Positions 1 through 12,200 of a stretch of 64,000 nt of DNA are shown piece by piece. Positions within the stretch are counted from its first letter, which is position 1. Every line of letters starts with the position of its first letter. This DNA comes from Brienomyrus brachyistius (taxonomy: Eukaryota > Chordata > Actinopteri > Osteoglossiformes > Mormyridae). The notes under the pieces were generated by a model. That model did not search any database, was not told the DNA's origin, and saw only the letters and a program-made list of their open reading frames with translations. The DNA is taken from positions 620,001-684,000 of the forward strand of contig NC_064545.1 of NCBI RefSeq assembly GCF_023856365.1, read 5' to 3'. The position numbers were made by a program, and so were the translations under genes.

Positions 1-765
1 TCTGTAGGTACATAGCTGTACTACACACTGTCAGCTTCAGTGGGTCACTGTGCCAGTCGCTTGCCGCCCCATAGAAAGCCACATGCTGTCGTATACTCCT
101 TAGTCATCTGACCCTGTCTGTTTGCTCTTAATTCGGCATCAGCTTTGCAGAGATGACACTTAATGCGTTGATCTTTAATGGCTGTGGCAGGGTAGGTGCT
201 AGAGCGGGAAGTCACCCTTGGTCCAGTGCAGGCAGAACGCACTTTTCCGGTAACCCATTCTGCCTCTGGAGGCCCATTGTGTTCATATGGTGGCTCCTCT
301 CTGCTTTTCCCGACTCGACTCTGCTCATTTGCTCCCTTCGTTTGTTTGCCATGGCAACTTAAGAACGATAGCATGAAGCCCCCGTTGGCCCCCGGTTGCC
401 TCTATACTGAGTTGCTATGTGACAAACTGTCACCCTTCTGGTGTTAAATGGCTGCATGATTCATGTTCTGCTGGAGATGCTTTGCAAGTTACGGCAGAAT
501 GTGTAGGTAGCGATCTGCTAACAGAGGCATGACTAATATGAAAAGGGACTGCATGCTCATTTCTGCTCTCTGCATAAGCTTTGGTTTTTGTTTTTTTAGT
601 AGTTCTGACTGGAGGTTTTACATACCGTATTTCACGGTGTAATCACCCACATTGACATAGAATCCAGATTCCTATTGCAGTTTCTTTGATGCGTAGCGGG
701 TAAATGTTTGAGAAGTAAACAAAAAAAGATTTTGTGGTCAATAAAACACATGCAATGAGCTGGAC
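1..765 (+). other. Possible 3' UTR of an upstream plus-strand gene
   Basis: No exon is recognisable here. A canonical AATAAA at 740-745 is followed by a GT-rich stretch (about 770-800), as expected at the 3' end of a plus-strand transcript. In human the gene upstream of ADCY7 on the same strand is TENT4B (PAPD5), so this could be the end of its long 3' UTR. That is inference from gene order; nothing coding supports it in the sequence. Confidence 0.25.
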
Positions 766-3271
766 AGAGCTGTTTCTGTTGGTGCTGTATGTGAAATGAG
801 GTTTCTATTGATTCCAGATGGAATTTTCAAGGCTACCTGAACCTGATGATCATTGGGTCATTGGGACAAGACTTATCGTCGGGGTGATCGACAAACCATG
901 TTCCGAAACAACCCCACTTTAATATGTGGGGGTGGAGGATCTTCTGGGGTTTGGGCATTCACATAAGTCACTTGTGCGCAGTTACCAAGAATATAAGACA
1001 GATTTTGGATTTGGTTCTCAGCCCCAGACCAAATGACTATGCCTGATCCAAGTTTTCACCCTTCCCAAGAGCCAGCTCCCATTTGGGTTCCTGCATTTTC
1101 ATTCCTCTCTGCTATTCTTTTAGTCCTATACCGAGACAAAGTGTCCATTTGGTACTCCCATCCTCGAGTCTCATGGTTCAGTTTACTGTCCACACTGGGG
1201 CAGGGCTTCCACCCACTTTATGCTTTGTTGGGCTTTTGAAATTCATTTTCCCTTGACAGCACCAGGAGGATTAGTACCAAGCAACCAAGGAGAACTTTGC
1301 AATGCTGATAGTAATAATTTTTCAAGCTGCTCATCATCTCTACCGCATTCCTATGTTAATATTGTGTTGTTTACTGTGTTGTTTACTGCACATTACCTGT
1401 TGTTGAAAATTACTGGCCATGTGATTCTTCTTCTTATGCTCCTGTTCTGTTTTTAATGCATCATTTGGGCAATGTCTTACTATTCCTGTGAGTTCGATGG
1501 CTGAAATGCTTATCAAAATGACTTTTGTTTTTTTTGAGTTTTCCCCGATTTATATAGCAGTATTTTCCAATCCGGGCCTCAGGGGCCCACAGCTGGTCCA
1601 CGTTTTTGCTCCCTCCTAGTTTCCAGTTCCCATCTCCCAATCTGGGAGGGAGCAAAAATGTGTACTGTCTGCAGGTTTCCGAGGACCTGATTGGGAAACA
1701 CTGTTATACAGGATGGAGATCAGGTTCACTGCCTCCTTCATCGGTCTCGCAACAGGGGCCCTCTTTGTATTTAAACAAGCAACCATCATTCGTCAAGTCT
1801 GTGGCCCTACGCTGCACACTGTCCACCACCCCACACCTCTAACTTTAGAGAAAGCTGCCTATGATGTCAAACACGCTTCCTGTACCACCTTAACATGCAC
1901 CACATCCTCTCCCTGAACCCTGACCCCTTCGTGCTAACACCATCTTTGCAGCTACAATTCCTGTGATTCCCCAAAGCCATGACCAGACTCTTGGCATGGG
2001 TCGCAAACACTTTTGCTTGGAGAGAGCAAACTTTTGGGCCACTCCTGTAACTCTGCGAAGCACGAACGTCAGCTTGGCCATGAGCTCATCATTTGCGGTG
2101 AACTTTCCAGTAAAAATACTCCACACAGATTTTCTTCATTTAGAGGTCCTGTTAGGGCCAGGGCTGCTTTCTATGGAAGCCAGGACAGACTTGGGATGCT
2201 GTCCTAAATGAATATGTGCAGTGTTTTTATTGCCCGTGGGAAGGACTGCAGAAACTGAATCCGGGAATTTTTCTGAATGGGCATGTACCTGTTGAATTGA
2301 AATTGTAGCCATTTCAGTTATTTTCAGGCCAGTTTATTTGTTTCTGTCTGAAGGGGGATTGCCTTCAGTGGTACAGCGTCTGCTTGAGTGATATGTATTT
2401 TATATAACATTTGCAAAGTCTGGTGGTCCCCCACAATAAAAGTCATCCAGCCACTACATTTCACCAAACAAAAGTACCACAGTATACTGGATTGTCATAG
2501 TACCACCCAAGCTTAATACAATCCAAACAACATTCAGTTCAGATAAACTAATAGTGTCAGACTGAGTGGCAGCGATACCCTGTCTCACACCACATACAAC
2601 ACCTTGCATATTATGCACTACTGCAACCCTGTTTGAATACGCAGCTAATGAGCAATGGTGCATGTACACCATGTCCCTGAAGGTCATTGTGCAGGTCAGA
2701 TTTGCAGGAGATGTGCAGGCGCAGGGATAACAGCAGTCACCTGATGTCAACCGGAACATGATCATACCAACGTACCCTCTGAAGAGCACCACTGAAGCTC
2801 GCTGGAGGACTTTCAAAAGTGTGTAAGCTCATTGCATTATGTATCTTCTCTCTCCACAGACCCAGGCCTATGCAAGGTTCTCTTTTTGTGGGTGAAACCA
2901 CCCCAGGAACCTGAAGAACAAAAGGAGAGGAAACAAATTGGTAGGAGATTATAAACATGGGCAGGATGTTTGACAGCTTTATCTCCTAACCATCCGGTGT
3001 ACCTCCCTTCTCACTTTTGGCTTCCCCTATGCTGGTATCATCCCTCCAGCTCTGCAGAGCTGAGAACATTAGCTGACCTTCAGGTGTACATGCTTCCGCC
3101 CTAACTGATCAACGTTTAGAAGGCCCCAGGATGCCCTGGAGGAGGTGAATCACACTCGATTTTCCAACTCTGGATATCTAGCTTTGGAATGACCGTGGCG
3201 ATCCCACACTAGCACATAGAGAGTAGAAACTCGGTTCCCTGGAGTTCTGTGCCTGTGAAGAAGGAGGCACC
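766..3271. other. Upstream region of adcy7
   Basis: No coding sequence can be supported. One palindromic MITE lies at 1558-1703. An 81-bp block at 2860-2940 is flanked by a strong acceptor (pyrimidine tract then cacag) and a gtagga donor, so it could be a 5' non-coding exon of adcy7. The rest is unremarkable single-copy-looking DNA. The promoter cannot be located from sequence alone. Confidence 0.4.
1558..1703. mobile_element. Palindromic hAT-type MITE
   Basis: The two halves are inverted copies: the stretch around gtttttgctccctcc on the left is mirrored by ggagggagcaaaaatg on the right, with ends CAGT...ACTG. The flanks are ttatatag (1550-1557) and ttatacag (1704-1711), an 8-bp target-site duplication with one mismatch. 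Eight-bp duplications and CAG ends are typical of hAT elements. It has no coding capacity. A related copy is at 30837-31009. Confidence 0.7.
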
Positions 3272-6200
3272 ATGCCTGCCAAGAGGAAGTATCAGTTGGA
3301 TGCCCAGGAGCTAAAGCAGGAGGCCCTGTATCACAAGTTCTCCTGCATCAGTCAGTACCAGCTGCTACGCATGCTGTTGGTCCTCACCATGCTCACCTGC
3401 ATTGTCCTTCTCATCCTCTTCTTCGCTTTCAGATTGGTAAGTTCGCCGTCGTCCTTCACCACCGTCATCAACTTCTTCTTCAACCTCGAGCACCTACCTG
3501 CTCGTACTGAGGGCCTGGGGGTACTGAGGGTGTGGGGGAGAGCATTTGAGAAGAGTCACTCATTGTCAGAACTGGACCTGTGGTGTAGTCAGGGGTGACT
3601 GAGGGGGTCAGCTTGAACTTCAGAGGCTGTGAGTTGGAAGGAGAACAACAGATGAAACGCAGATCGAATAGCTTATAAAGCCTAGTGTGACAAAGAGAAA
3701 TGTAACAATAAAATTATATGAGTATTACTGTGACATTGATGAGAAGTGGCAGAAATCCACGTGGAACAGACTTAGATGGGTTAGTATTGATGTCGACCGA
3801 GACGCTGAAACTATACCACCAGATGCAGTCTCGGTGACACTTCATTAAACATTCTTTAAGCGTTCTTGACAAACACAGACATGCTTAAATAGAGAAATTG
3901 TGTAAAAATGCTACTTTTCCCTTCAGTGCACTCTTATTAGACTCAGAGATAATACTTCATGCTGTTGAGTGGTGTACCTGTCACAGGCTGAGCAGAAAGA
4001 CAAATAAACCTTCCACGGGCCATGCAGGTGTTCCCGGCTAGCAACGCCTCTTATGACTCTCTAAACCAGGGTTGGCCAATCTTATTCGCAAAGAGCCAGT
4101 TTGTATGCAAGTTTTTAGGATAACCTGTGGGTCAGCTGTTCAAACCCCGGTGTGAGGACTCTTTAGCCAATCAGTCCACTAATTAGTAATCTAATTAGGG
4201 AGTTGCAGCGAAAACCTACATACACAACGGCCCTTTGCAGATAAGATTGGCCACCCCTGTGCTAAACGTTTGATTTCACTCAGTCAAATACCTTTTTTTA
4301 AACCTTGAAGAACTATCTTACCAAATGTAGAAACAAAATGAATTAATCATAAAATTGTGCCACTCCCTGCTACATAGTGTGTCACACTTGTTTTAATGGC
4401 GTTAGTGCAAGATGATCCTGCAACAGAACTAGAGAATTGTTGTGACAAACTTTTGAATGAGCTGTATAGATGCAGGCATGGACATTTATCGAGGACCCCC
4501 TTCTCTGGTGGCTATAGCCACGAGGGGCATGTTTGGCGGTGCAGATTCAGAGCTCTGGATCAGATTCTTTGTTAATCTGACACTGATGGCCCTTCTGCTA
4601 TATACCCGGACATGGCTGTGTAATCTGGGTCTCTCTGGATCTCTCACAAATAATCCACTCATTGACATAATATTTCTACAATCCCTTTTTTCATATTCCT
4701 GTTATTTGTCTCTCATTATGCTACTGTGTTTACTTATTTTTTATTTAATCTGGTCCATCAGTAAAGCCATGGCCATAAGTTTTGAGAATGACAAAAATTT
4801 ATTTTCACAAAGTCTGCTGCCTCCGTTTTTATGATGGCAATTTGCTTATACTCCAGAATGTTAAGAAGAGTGATCAGATGAATTGCAATTAATTGCAAAG
4901 TTCCTCTTTGATATAAAAATGAACTTAATTCCAAAAAACTCATTTCCACTGCACTTCAGCCCTGCCACTAAAGGACCTGCTGACATCATTTCAGTGACTC
5001 TCTCGTTAACACAGGTGAGAGTGTTGACGAGGACAAGGCTGGAGGTCACTCTGTCATGCGGACTGAGTTAGAATAGCAGACTGGATGTTTTAAAATAAGG
5101 GTGGTGCTTCAAATCATTGTTCTTCCTCTGTTAACTGTGCAGTCATTATTGCACAAAAAGGGCTTCACAGGCAAAGACATTGTTGCTAATAAGATAGCAC
5201 CTAAATAAATCATTTATTGGATCCTCAAGAACTCCAAGGAGAGAGGTTCAGTTGTTGTGAAGAAGGCTTCAGGGCAACCAAGAAAGTTCAGCAAGTGCCA
5301 GGACCATCTCCTAAAGTTGATTCAGCTATGGGATCAGGGCACCACCAGTGCAGAGCTCGCTCAGGAATGGCAGCAGGCAGGTGTGTGTGAATCTGCATGC
5401 ACACTGAGGCGAAGATTTTTGGAGGATGGCCTGGTGTCAAGAAGGGCAGCAAAAAAGCCACTTCTCTATAAGAAAAACATCAGGGACAGACTGATACAGA
5501 CTGGTACGGGGATTGGACTGCTGAGGACTGGGGATAAAGACAGTTTCTCTGATGAATCCCCTTTCCGATTGCTTGGGGCATACGGAAAAAAGATCATCTG
5601 GAGATGAAAAGGTGAGCGCTACCATCAGTCCTGTGTCATGCCAACAGTAAAGCATCCTGAGACCATTCATGTGTGGGGTTGCTTCTCAGCCAAGGGAGTG
5701 GGCTCACTCACAATTTTGCCCAAGAACAGAGCCATGAATAAAGAATGGTACCAAAACATTCTCCGACAGCAGCTTCTCCCAACCATCCAAGCATAGCTTG
5801 GTGATGAACAATGCCCTTTCCCGCACGATGGAGCACCGTGCCATAAGGCAAAAGTAACTAGCTAAGTGGCTCATGGAACAAAACATCGACATTTTCAGTC
5901 CATGGCCAGGAAACTCCCCAGACCTTAATCCCTTTGAGAATTTGTGGTCAATCCTCAAGAGGCGGGTGGGCAAACACAAACCCACAAATTCTGACAAACT
6001 TCAAGCATTGATTATGCAAGAATGGGCTGCTATCAGTCAGGATTTGGCCCAGAAGTTGATTGACAGCATGCCAGGGCAGATTGCAGAGGTCTTGAAAAAG
6101 AAGGGCCAACACTGCAAATATTGACTCTTTGCATTATTAATTTAGTGTAATTGTCAATAAAAGCCTTTGACACTTATGAAATGCTTGTAACTATACTTCA

Positions 6201-9200
6201 GTACACGACAGAAACATCTGACATAAAGATCTACAGACACTGAAGTAGTAAACTTGTGAAAACCAGTACTTGTGTCATTCCAAAACGTTTGGCCATGGCT
6301 GTGTAATGATTGTATAAGGAATCTGGGATTTTATGCACACTGAACCTTTAGAAGTGCAGTTATTCGTTTGGAGTGTTTTTTTAGCAACAGAATCTGTTTT
6401 ACCAAATGTCACACCTCAGACAGAAACCTAAAGTCTTGTTTACTTGTTGTCTCTGACCGGTCTTCGTTGAGGTCACCTTAGTCATGTCAAAAGCATCTGT
6501 TCCAGTGTCTGTGTGAGCTTCTTGCCACGTGTCTGATTGGCTTTTTGTCTGTTTCTGCACATCTGAGTACGCCTGTGTCCCTCTTTCATCTACATGTTTG
6601 TGTATCTTTCTCTGTGTGTGTTTCGTGTCCAAGGTCTTTTGGCGTCGGTGTTTGTGTGTCTGCTGATGGTGTCCGCCCCCCACTCACAGGACGCTGCCGA
6701 ACACAAAGCCTTCGTCATTGTGGTCAGCTGCAGCCTCGGCGTCTTCCTGATCGCCTTCCTGCTCGTGTGTAGCGAGGCCCTGCCGCAGAGCTGCATGAAG
6801 GTACTGGGAGCCCTGGTCTGGGCGATCCTCATCGCTATGGGCTTCACCTTTATCTTCAGTCGGGACAAGATCTGCGCCTGGGACCAGGTACACTGTCCTC
6901 CATCTCTTGGCCTCCTAGCCACCTTGGTGTTCCATCCTTGCTTCTTTCCCAGTACCATGAGTTTCTCAGCAGGTTATGTGATAGTAAATGAGCTGGAGTA
7001 CGAACAAGCGGCAAAAGAAATGAGCTGTTACAACCAACAGTGTGTGACACCACCATGTGCCGTCAGTCACCACCTGACTTTTCCCATTGGTTGTTTTCAA
7101 CCTATCAGTCAATCACTGGTCAATGATTGGAAGCTTGGGGTTGTTCCGCCCACTGTGGCTTTCAAAGCATCATTTCACCAATTGTTAATCCAGACAAGGG
7201 CACAGCTGTGATTTTAAGCACTCACATCAGTTTTTCCAGCTTAAACTCAACTGTAAAAAGATTTATTAAGTGTAGGACTGTAAGCTAAGGAAAAGGACAT
7301 TTATAACTATAATTAGAATTAAACTGAAGTATTTCTGAGAACTGGCATCCTGCCCAAGGGGGTATTCCTGCCCTATGCTGCCTGGGATTGACTCCAGACT
7401 TCTCCTATAACCCTGTGTGACACAATGATGATGGCTCACCAGAAAGCACTGACTATGTACCTCTGTGTCCGTGCTGTCCCTCTGGTGTACGGCTCCATCT
7501 CCAGTTCTGTTTAATTTAATTCACAGTGAATACATCACTATTTTGTTCTATTCGTTCATTGGAGTTTTGCGCACGCAAAAATGTTCTGAGGGCGGAAGGA
7601 AAAATGATTGGTTCAGAGGAAGTGGGACAAAGACATCTGACTGGTTGGGCCCGCCTCCTCTAGTTATTTGGACCCACCCCCTCTACAATGTCATTGGTTA
7701 TCTCTCTGAACCAATCATTTTTTCTTCTGTCTTCAGAACATTTTTGTGTACGTCAAACTTCCATGAGCATTCTGTTTATATTTTTCTGGTCGTCCTTCCA
7801 GGTTCCGTTCTTCCTCTTCATCATCTTTGCTGTGTTCACCATGCTGCCTTTCTGCATGCTGCACGCCGTCGTTCTCAGCGTAATCTCCTGGCTGTCTCAT
7901 GTCGTAGCCCTCAGCGCTTACCTCTTCAGCACCTCATCACACTCTGTGAAGGTACAAGGGCTGGTAGGCTTTCACAATCACCACTGCTGAGCGCCATGTT
8001 TTGTTCACTATTGTGTAACATACCGCTTAACTTGTTGTCCATAATTGTGAATAATTATACCCTAAACATGAGATTGGCCAGTCATCCCCATTTTTGCCTG
8101 CACTCTTAAATGAGGCATTAAAATAGTCTGTTTAGTTTCTTGAGTAAAAACATGTGGATAAGATTTCTCTGAATGTGCTGGTTGTGTCAGTTAACTTAAG
8201 CACATCCAGCAGATGTCTGTGATATGTTGGGGTTTGTGTTGGTGGGTTTCCGCTTCTGTGTGCTCACTGGCCAGTCAGTGCTGCAGGGCTTTGATGCGTC
8301 TTGCTTGTGTGGGGTCTTCGCAGAGCCGGTTGGTCCAGATACTGGCCAACTGCGTGCTGTTCCTGTGCGTTAGCGCCGTGGGCATCTTCCATAAGGTGCT
8401 CATGGAGAGAGCCCTACGGCAGACCTTTCAGGACATGCTGCACTCGCTGAGGATCTGCGTGAAGCTGGAGACCGAGAAGAGGCAGCAGGTGAGAGGAAGT
8501 CGGACGCTCCTTCTACACCTCACCGTAACCACCACCTCACACAACTACCCTAACCAGAACCGCACACTCCTACACCACATCACAGCCTACACACCACCTC
8601 ATGCTCCTAACCCTAACCAGAACCGCACATTCCTACACCAGATCACAGCCTACACACCACCTCATGCTCCTAACCCTAACCAGAACCGCACACTCCAACA
8701 CCAGATCACAGCCTACACAGCACCTCATGCTCCTAACCCTAACCAGAACCGCACATTCCTACACCAGATCACAGCCTACACACCACCTCATGCTCCTAAC
8801 CCTAACCAGAACCGCACACTCCTACACCAGATCACAGCCTACACACCACCTCATGCTCCTAACCATAACCAGAACCGCACATTCCTACACCAGATCACAG
8901 CCTACACACCACCTCATGCTCCTAACCCTAACCAGAACCGCACACTCCTACACCAGATCACAGCCTACACACCACCTCATGCTCCTAACCCTAACCAGAA
9001 CCGCACACTCCAACACCAGATCACAGCCTACACAGCACCTCATGCTCCTAACCCTAACCAGAACCACACACTCCTACACCAGATCACAGCCTACACACCA
9101 CCTCATGCTCCTAACCCTAACCAGAACCGCACACTCCAACACCAGATCACAGCCTACACACCACCTCATGCTCCTAACCCTAACCAGAACCGCACACTCC

Positions 9201-12200
9201 TACACCAGATCACAGCCTACACACCACCTCATGCTCCTAACCCTAACCAGAACCGCACACTCCTACACCAGATCACAGCCTACACACCACCTCATGCTCC
9301 TAACCCTAACCAGAACCGCACACTCCTACACCAGATCACAGCCTACACACCACCTCATGCTCCTAACCCTAACCAGAACCGCACACTCCTACACCAGATC
9401 ACAGCCTACACACCACCTCATGCTCCTAACCCTAACCAGAACCGCACACTCCTACACCAGATCACAGCCTACACACCACCTCATGCTCCTAACCCTAACC
9501 AGAACCGCACACTCCTACACCAGATCACAGCCTACACACCACCTCATGCTCCTAACCCTAACCAGAACCGCACACTCCTACACCAGATCACAGCCTACAC
9601 ACCACCTCATGCTCCTAACCCTAACCAGAACCGCACACTCCTACACCAGATCACAGCCTACACACCACCTCATGCTCCTAACCCTAACCAGAACCGCACA
9701 CTCCTACACCAGATCACAGCCTACACACCACCTCATGCTCCTAACCCTAACCAGAACCGCACACTCCTACACCAGATCACAGCCTACACACCACCTCATG
9801 CTCCTAACCCTAACCAGAACCGCACACTCCTACACCAGATCACAGCCTACACACCACCTCATGCTCCTAACCCTAACCAGAACCGCACACTCCTACACCA
9901 GATCACAGCCTACACACCACCTCATGCTCCTAACCCTAACCAGAACCGCACATTCCTACACCAGATTACCTCCTTGCTGTCTCATTTTTTTCTGGACTGT
10001 TAGGGCGTAGCTGTGCCATTTCCATACATATTGCTTTGATAATTATTACAGAAATCAGTGACATCATAATTGTACAGCGGGGGTTTATGGTAGCTTTGTA
10101 ATAAAGGCACCCATTTTATAATTTCAATAGCTGCACACTCCAAGATAAAGTCATTTAAAAGACAAGAAAAAAGACTTTGCAGCAGAAAATTATAGTTATA
10201 TGACCTGATATAAAGAGTGTAGTATTCCAGTGAATCCTATATGTATGTTGAGATGGTGGAACCTTTAGTTGAGATGATTGTGTATTTTTGTGTGTGCGAC
10301 ATTTACGTATTTTTGATATCGCAGCCTAGATGAGGCTTTTCTGTGGTTCGTTATGAGTTACCAGAACTTTAACGTGAGCTAAATCTCAAACAGAATAGAA
10401 GAAGCTTTTTTTAGGCAGGAAGGTTGGAATAGCTGGTGACAATGTGAACAGAAGCTCTGTTGACTAAGGTCATGGTTGGAGTAGGTGGGCATTAGCGGAT
10501 TAGATCAGACCTGAGATCAGACAGACCTTAGCAGTAGGCCCCTGGCCGCAGGAAGGACCATGGCAGACCCCAGGAGAAGAACTGTGACATTGTTTGCAGC
10601 CCTGGAAACATCTGACAAGGTGGACGGGCTCAGTTACTGCTGGCTCACTCAACGTGACTTTTCAGGCTTCAGAGTTTAATGAAAGGGTGGAGGGCTTGAA
10701 ACTGGAGATGGTCGACTACACTGGAAACGTTTTCCCTGCTGCTGGAGCAGAACCCGTGGTCTGTAGCCACGCTGGTGCGGTGCCATTTACGATGAAAAAA
10801 GTCATATGTGGAAATAAATTTAGCTGAGGATAAGAACATTTTCAGGAGTACCCTAATATTCCACCCTCTCTACATTTATACTGGATATCTTTGTAATTGC
10901 TTTAACTTGTTTTATTTAAGAATAAAGCCACATCAGCCTAAATTAAAACATCTGAACAATGAAAGCCCTGTATGAACTTGTCTATTACCACAATCATAAA
11001 TAAAGTGAATGGGGTCTATGGCATTAATGTCTGTCTGACAGCCTGTAGCTAAATGCCTCTGTGCGTGTATCCAGGAAAGCCTGCTGATGTCAGTGCTGCC
11101 CATCTACATCTCCATGGAGATGAAACTGGCCATCATGGAGCGGCTGCAGGAACAGCAGTACCTGGTGAAGGACAACAACTTCCACAGCCTGTACATCAAG
11201 AGGCACAAGAACGTCAGGTGTGCAGCCCGGAGAATGGTGCCCATTCCTGCACTTCTGGATGCCACCCACCTTACTTTGCTGGTTCTTTAATTGGAGTTCA
11301 GGCTCATCAGTGGTCAGACATAGAGCTGTTCATGGTTTCTACCTGACTGTGAAGTAACTAAATACAATTTTTATAATTGAATGGGTGAGCTGAATCTTTA
11401 ATTACTACATCAACGGTCAGCAACTGGTTGATCGTGATCGACAGGTCAGTCTTGAAGACAGTAATAGTGAATTGATCGTTTCCATGGCGAAGAAATCTAC
11501 CAAGCCCCGAGCAAAATTTACCGTCGCGGGTCAGTAGCTCCACAGATGATTTGCTTTGTAAAAAAAACTTGCACTGTAAGAAAGGTAGGAGACCACTGTT
11601 CTACATGCACTTTACCCGTATCCATCCATCTATCCATATTTTCTGTGTTTATCCTGCACAGGGCATAAGGCAGGGAAAAGGCAGGATGGAATGCAGGTCC
11701 ATCACATCTGTATATTATAATCTTACAGAATCATACACCTTGGGCATGTACTGGATAACTGGTAACGGAGGATCCATCCATCCATCTATCCATCCATCCA
11801 TTTTCTTTACACGCTGGTCTGATATACCTAGACATAAAGAAAATGACAAATTATGTTTTTTGACTGTTGTGGTGACTGACGTCTGCCAGTGCTCTTTGTA
11901 TTCCAGACCATAATTCACCTCCGGCGTCTGGTGCAAATATTTGCCACTGCTGACGATGGCAAGTAAAAGTAGATCATTGTCAGGCATGGCATTTTTTAGT
12001 GGGACCGCAGCATTGTTCTCTCAGGCTGGCACCTATGAGCTCATGGCTTACGGAGTTGACTTGGTAAGATAGTTCATAGTGCCCTTGGGGGAACAGAGCA
12101 TTGCAGCCCCCATCTGTATAAATATAATCTGAGATGAACTTGTATGAAGTTCTCAGTTTTCTGTTACTTCTGTTTGTTTTTCTAATCAGATAAATGGTTG

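Larger units (their letters stand above)
3437..6689. other. adcy7 intron 1
   Basis: About 3.25 kb. It contains a 193-bp hAT MITE (4067-4259) and a full-length degenerate Tc1 transposon (4762-6305). Nothing else was recognised apart from T-rich DNA before the exon 2 acceptor. Confidence 0.7.
3272..8488 (+). other. adcy7: adcy7 exons 1-4: N-terminus and first six-helix membrane block (M1)
   Basis: Residues 1-226. A short basic cytoplasmic tail is followed by a first hydrophobic helix at about 33-53 ([19 protein letters not shown]). Exon 2 adds helices near 63-83 and 93-113, exon 3 two more near 123-162, with the family motif CAWDQ-VPFFLF across the exon 2/3 junction, and exon 4 the sixth near 174-195. 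Exon 4 ends in the basic linker (KLETEKRQQ) that leads into C1. Exon 2 could be read further upstream in frame, but the tract ending cactcacag at 6689 is the convincing acceptor. Confidence 0.9.

Noticed and set aside
2454..2816. Minus-strand open frame of 120 codons
   Set aside because: No recognisable family, no splice context and no homologous neighbour; likely chance or an old repeat.
4457..4834. Plus-strand open frame of 125 codons in adcy7 intron 1
   Set aside because: It runs into the left end of the Tc1 element and has no family resemblance; hydrophobic stretches come from T-rich DNA.
8561..9967. Regularly spaced repeats resembling a CRISPR array
   Set aside because: The units abut with no unique spacers; it is a minisatellite in a vertebrate intron.
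8601..10010. Long open frames of 469 and 596 residues through the 63-bp array taken as a repeat-protein gene
   Set aside because: The array lies between adcy7 exons 4 and 5 and openness follows from a 63-bp unit. No separate start region, splice or protein family supports a gene; kept only as a retained-intron possibility.
11481..11536. Short frame starting [12 protein letters not shown], reminiscent of the start of a ZBED/hAT transposase
   Set aside because: It stops after about 17 codons and no terminal repeats could be paired with confidence.
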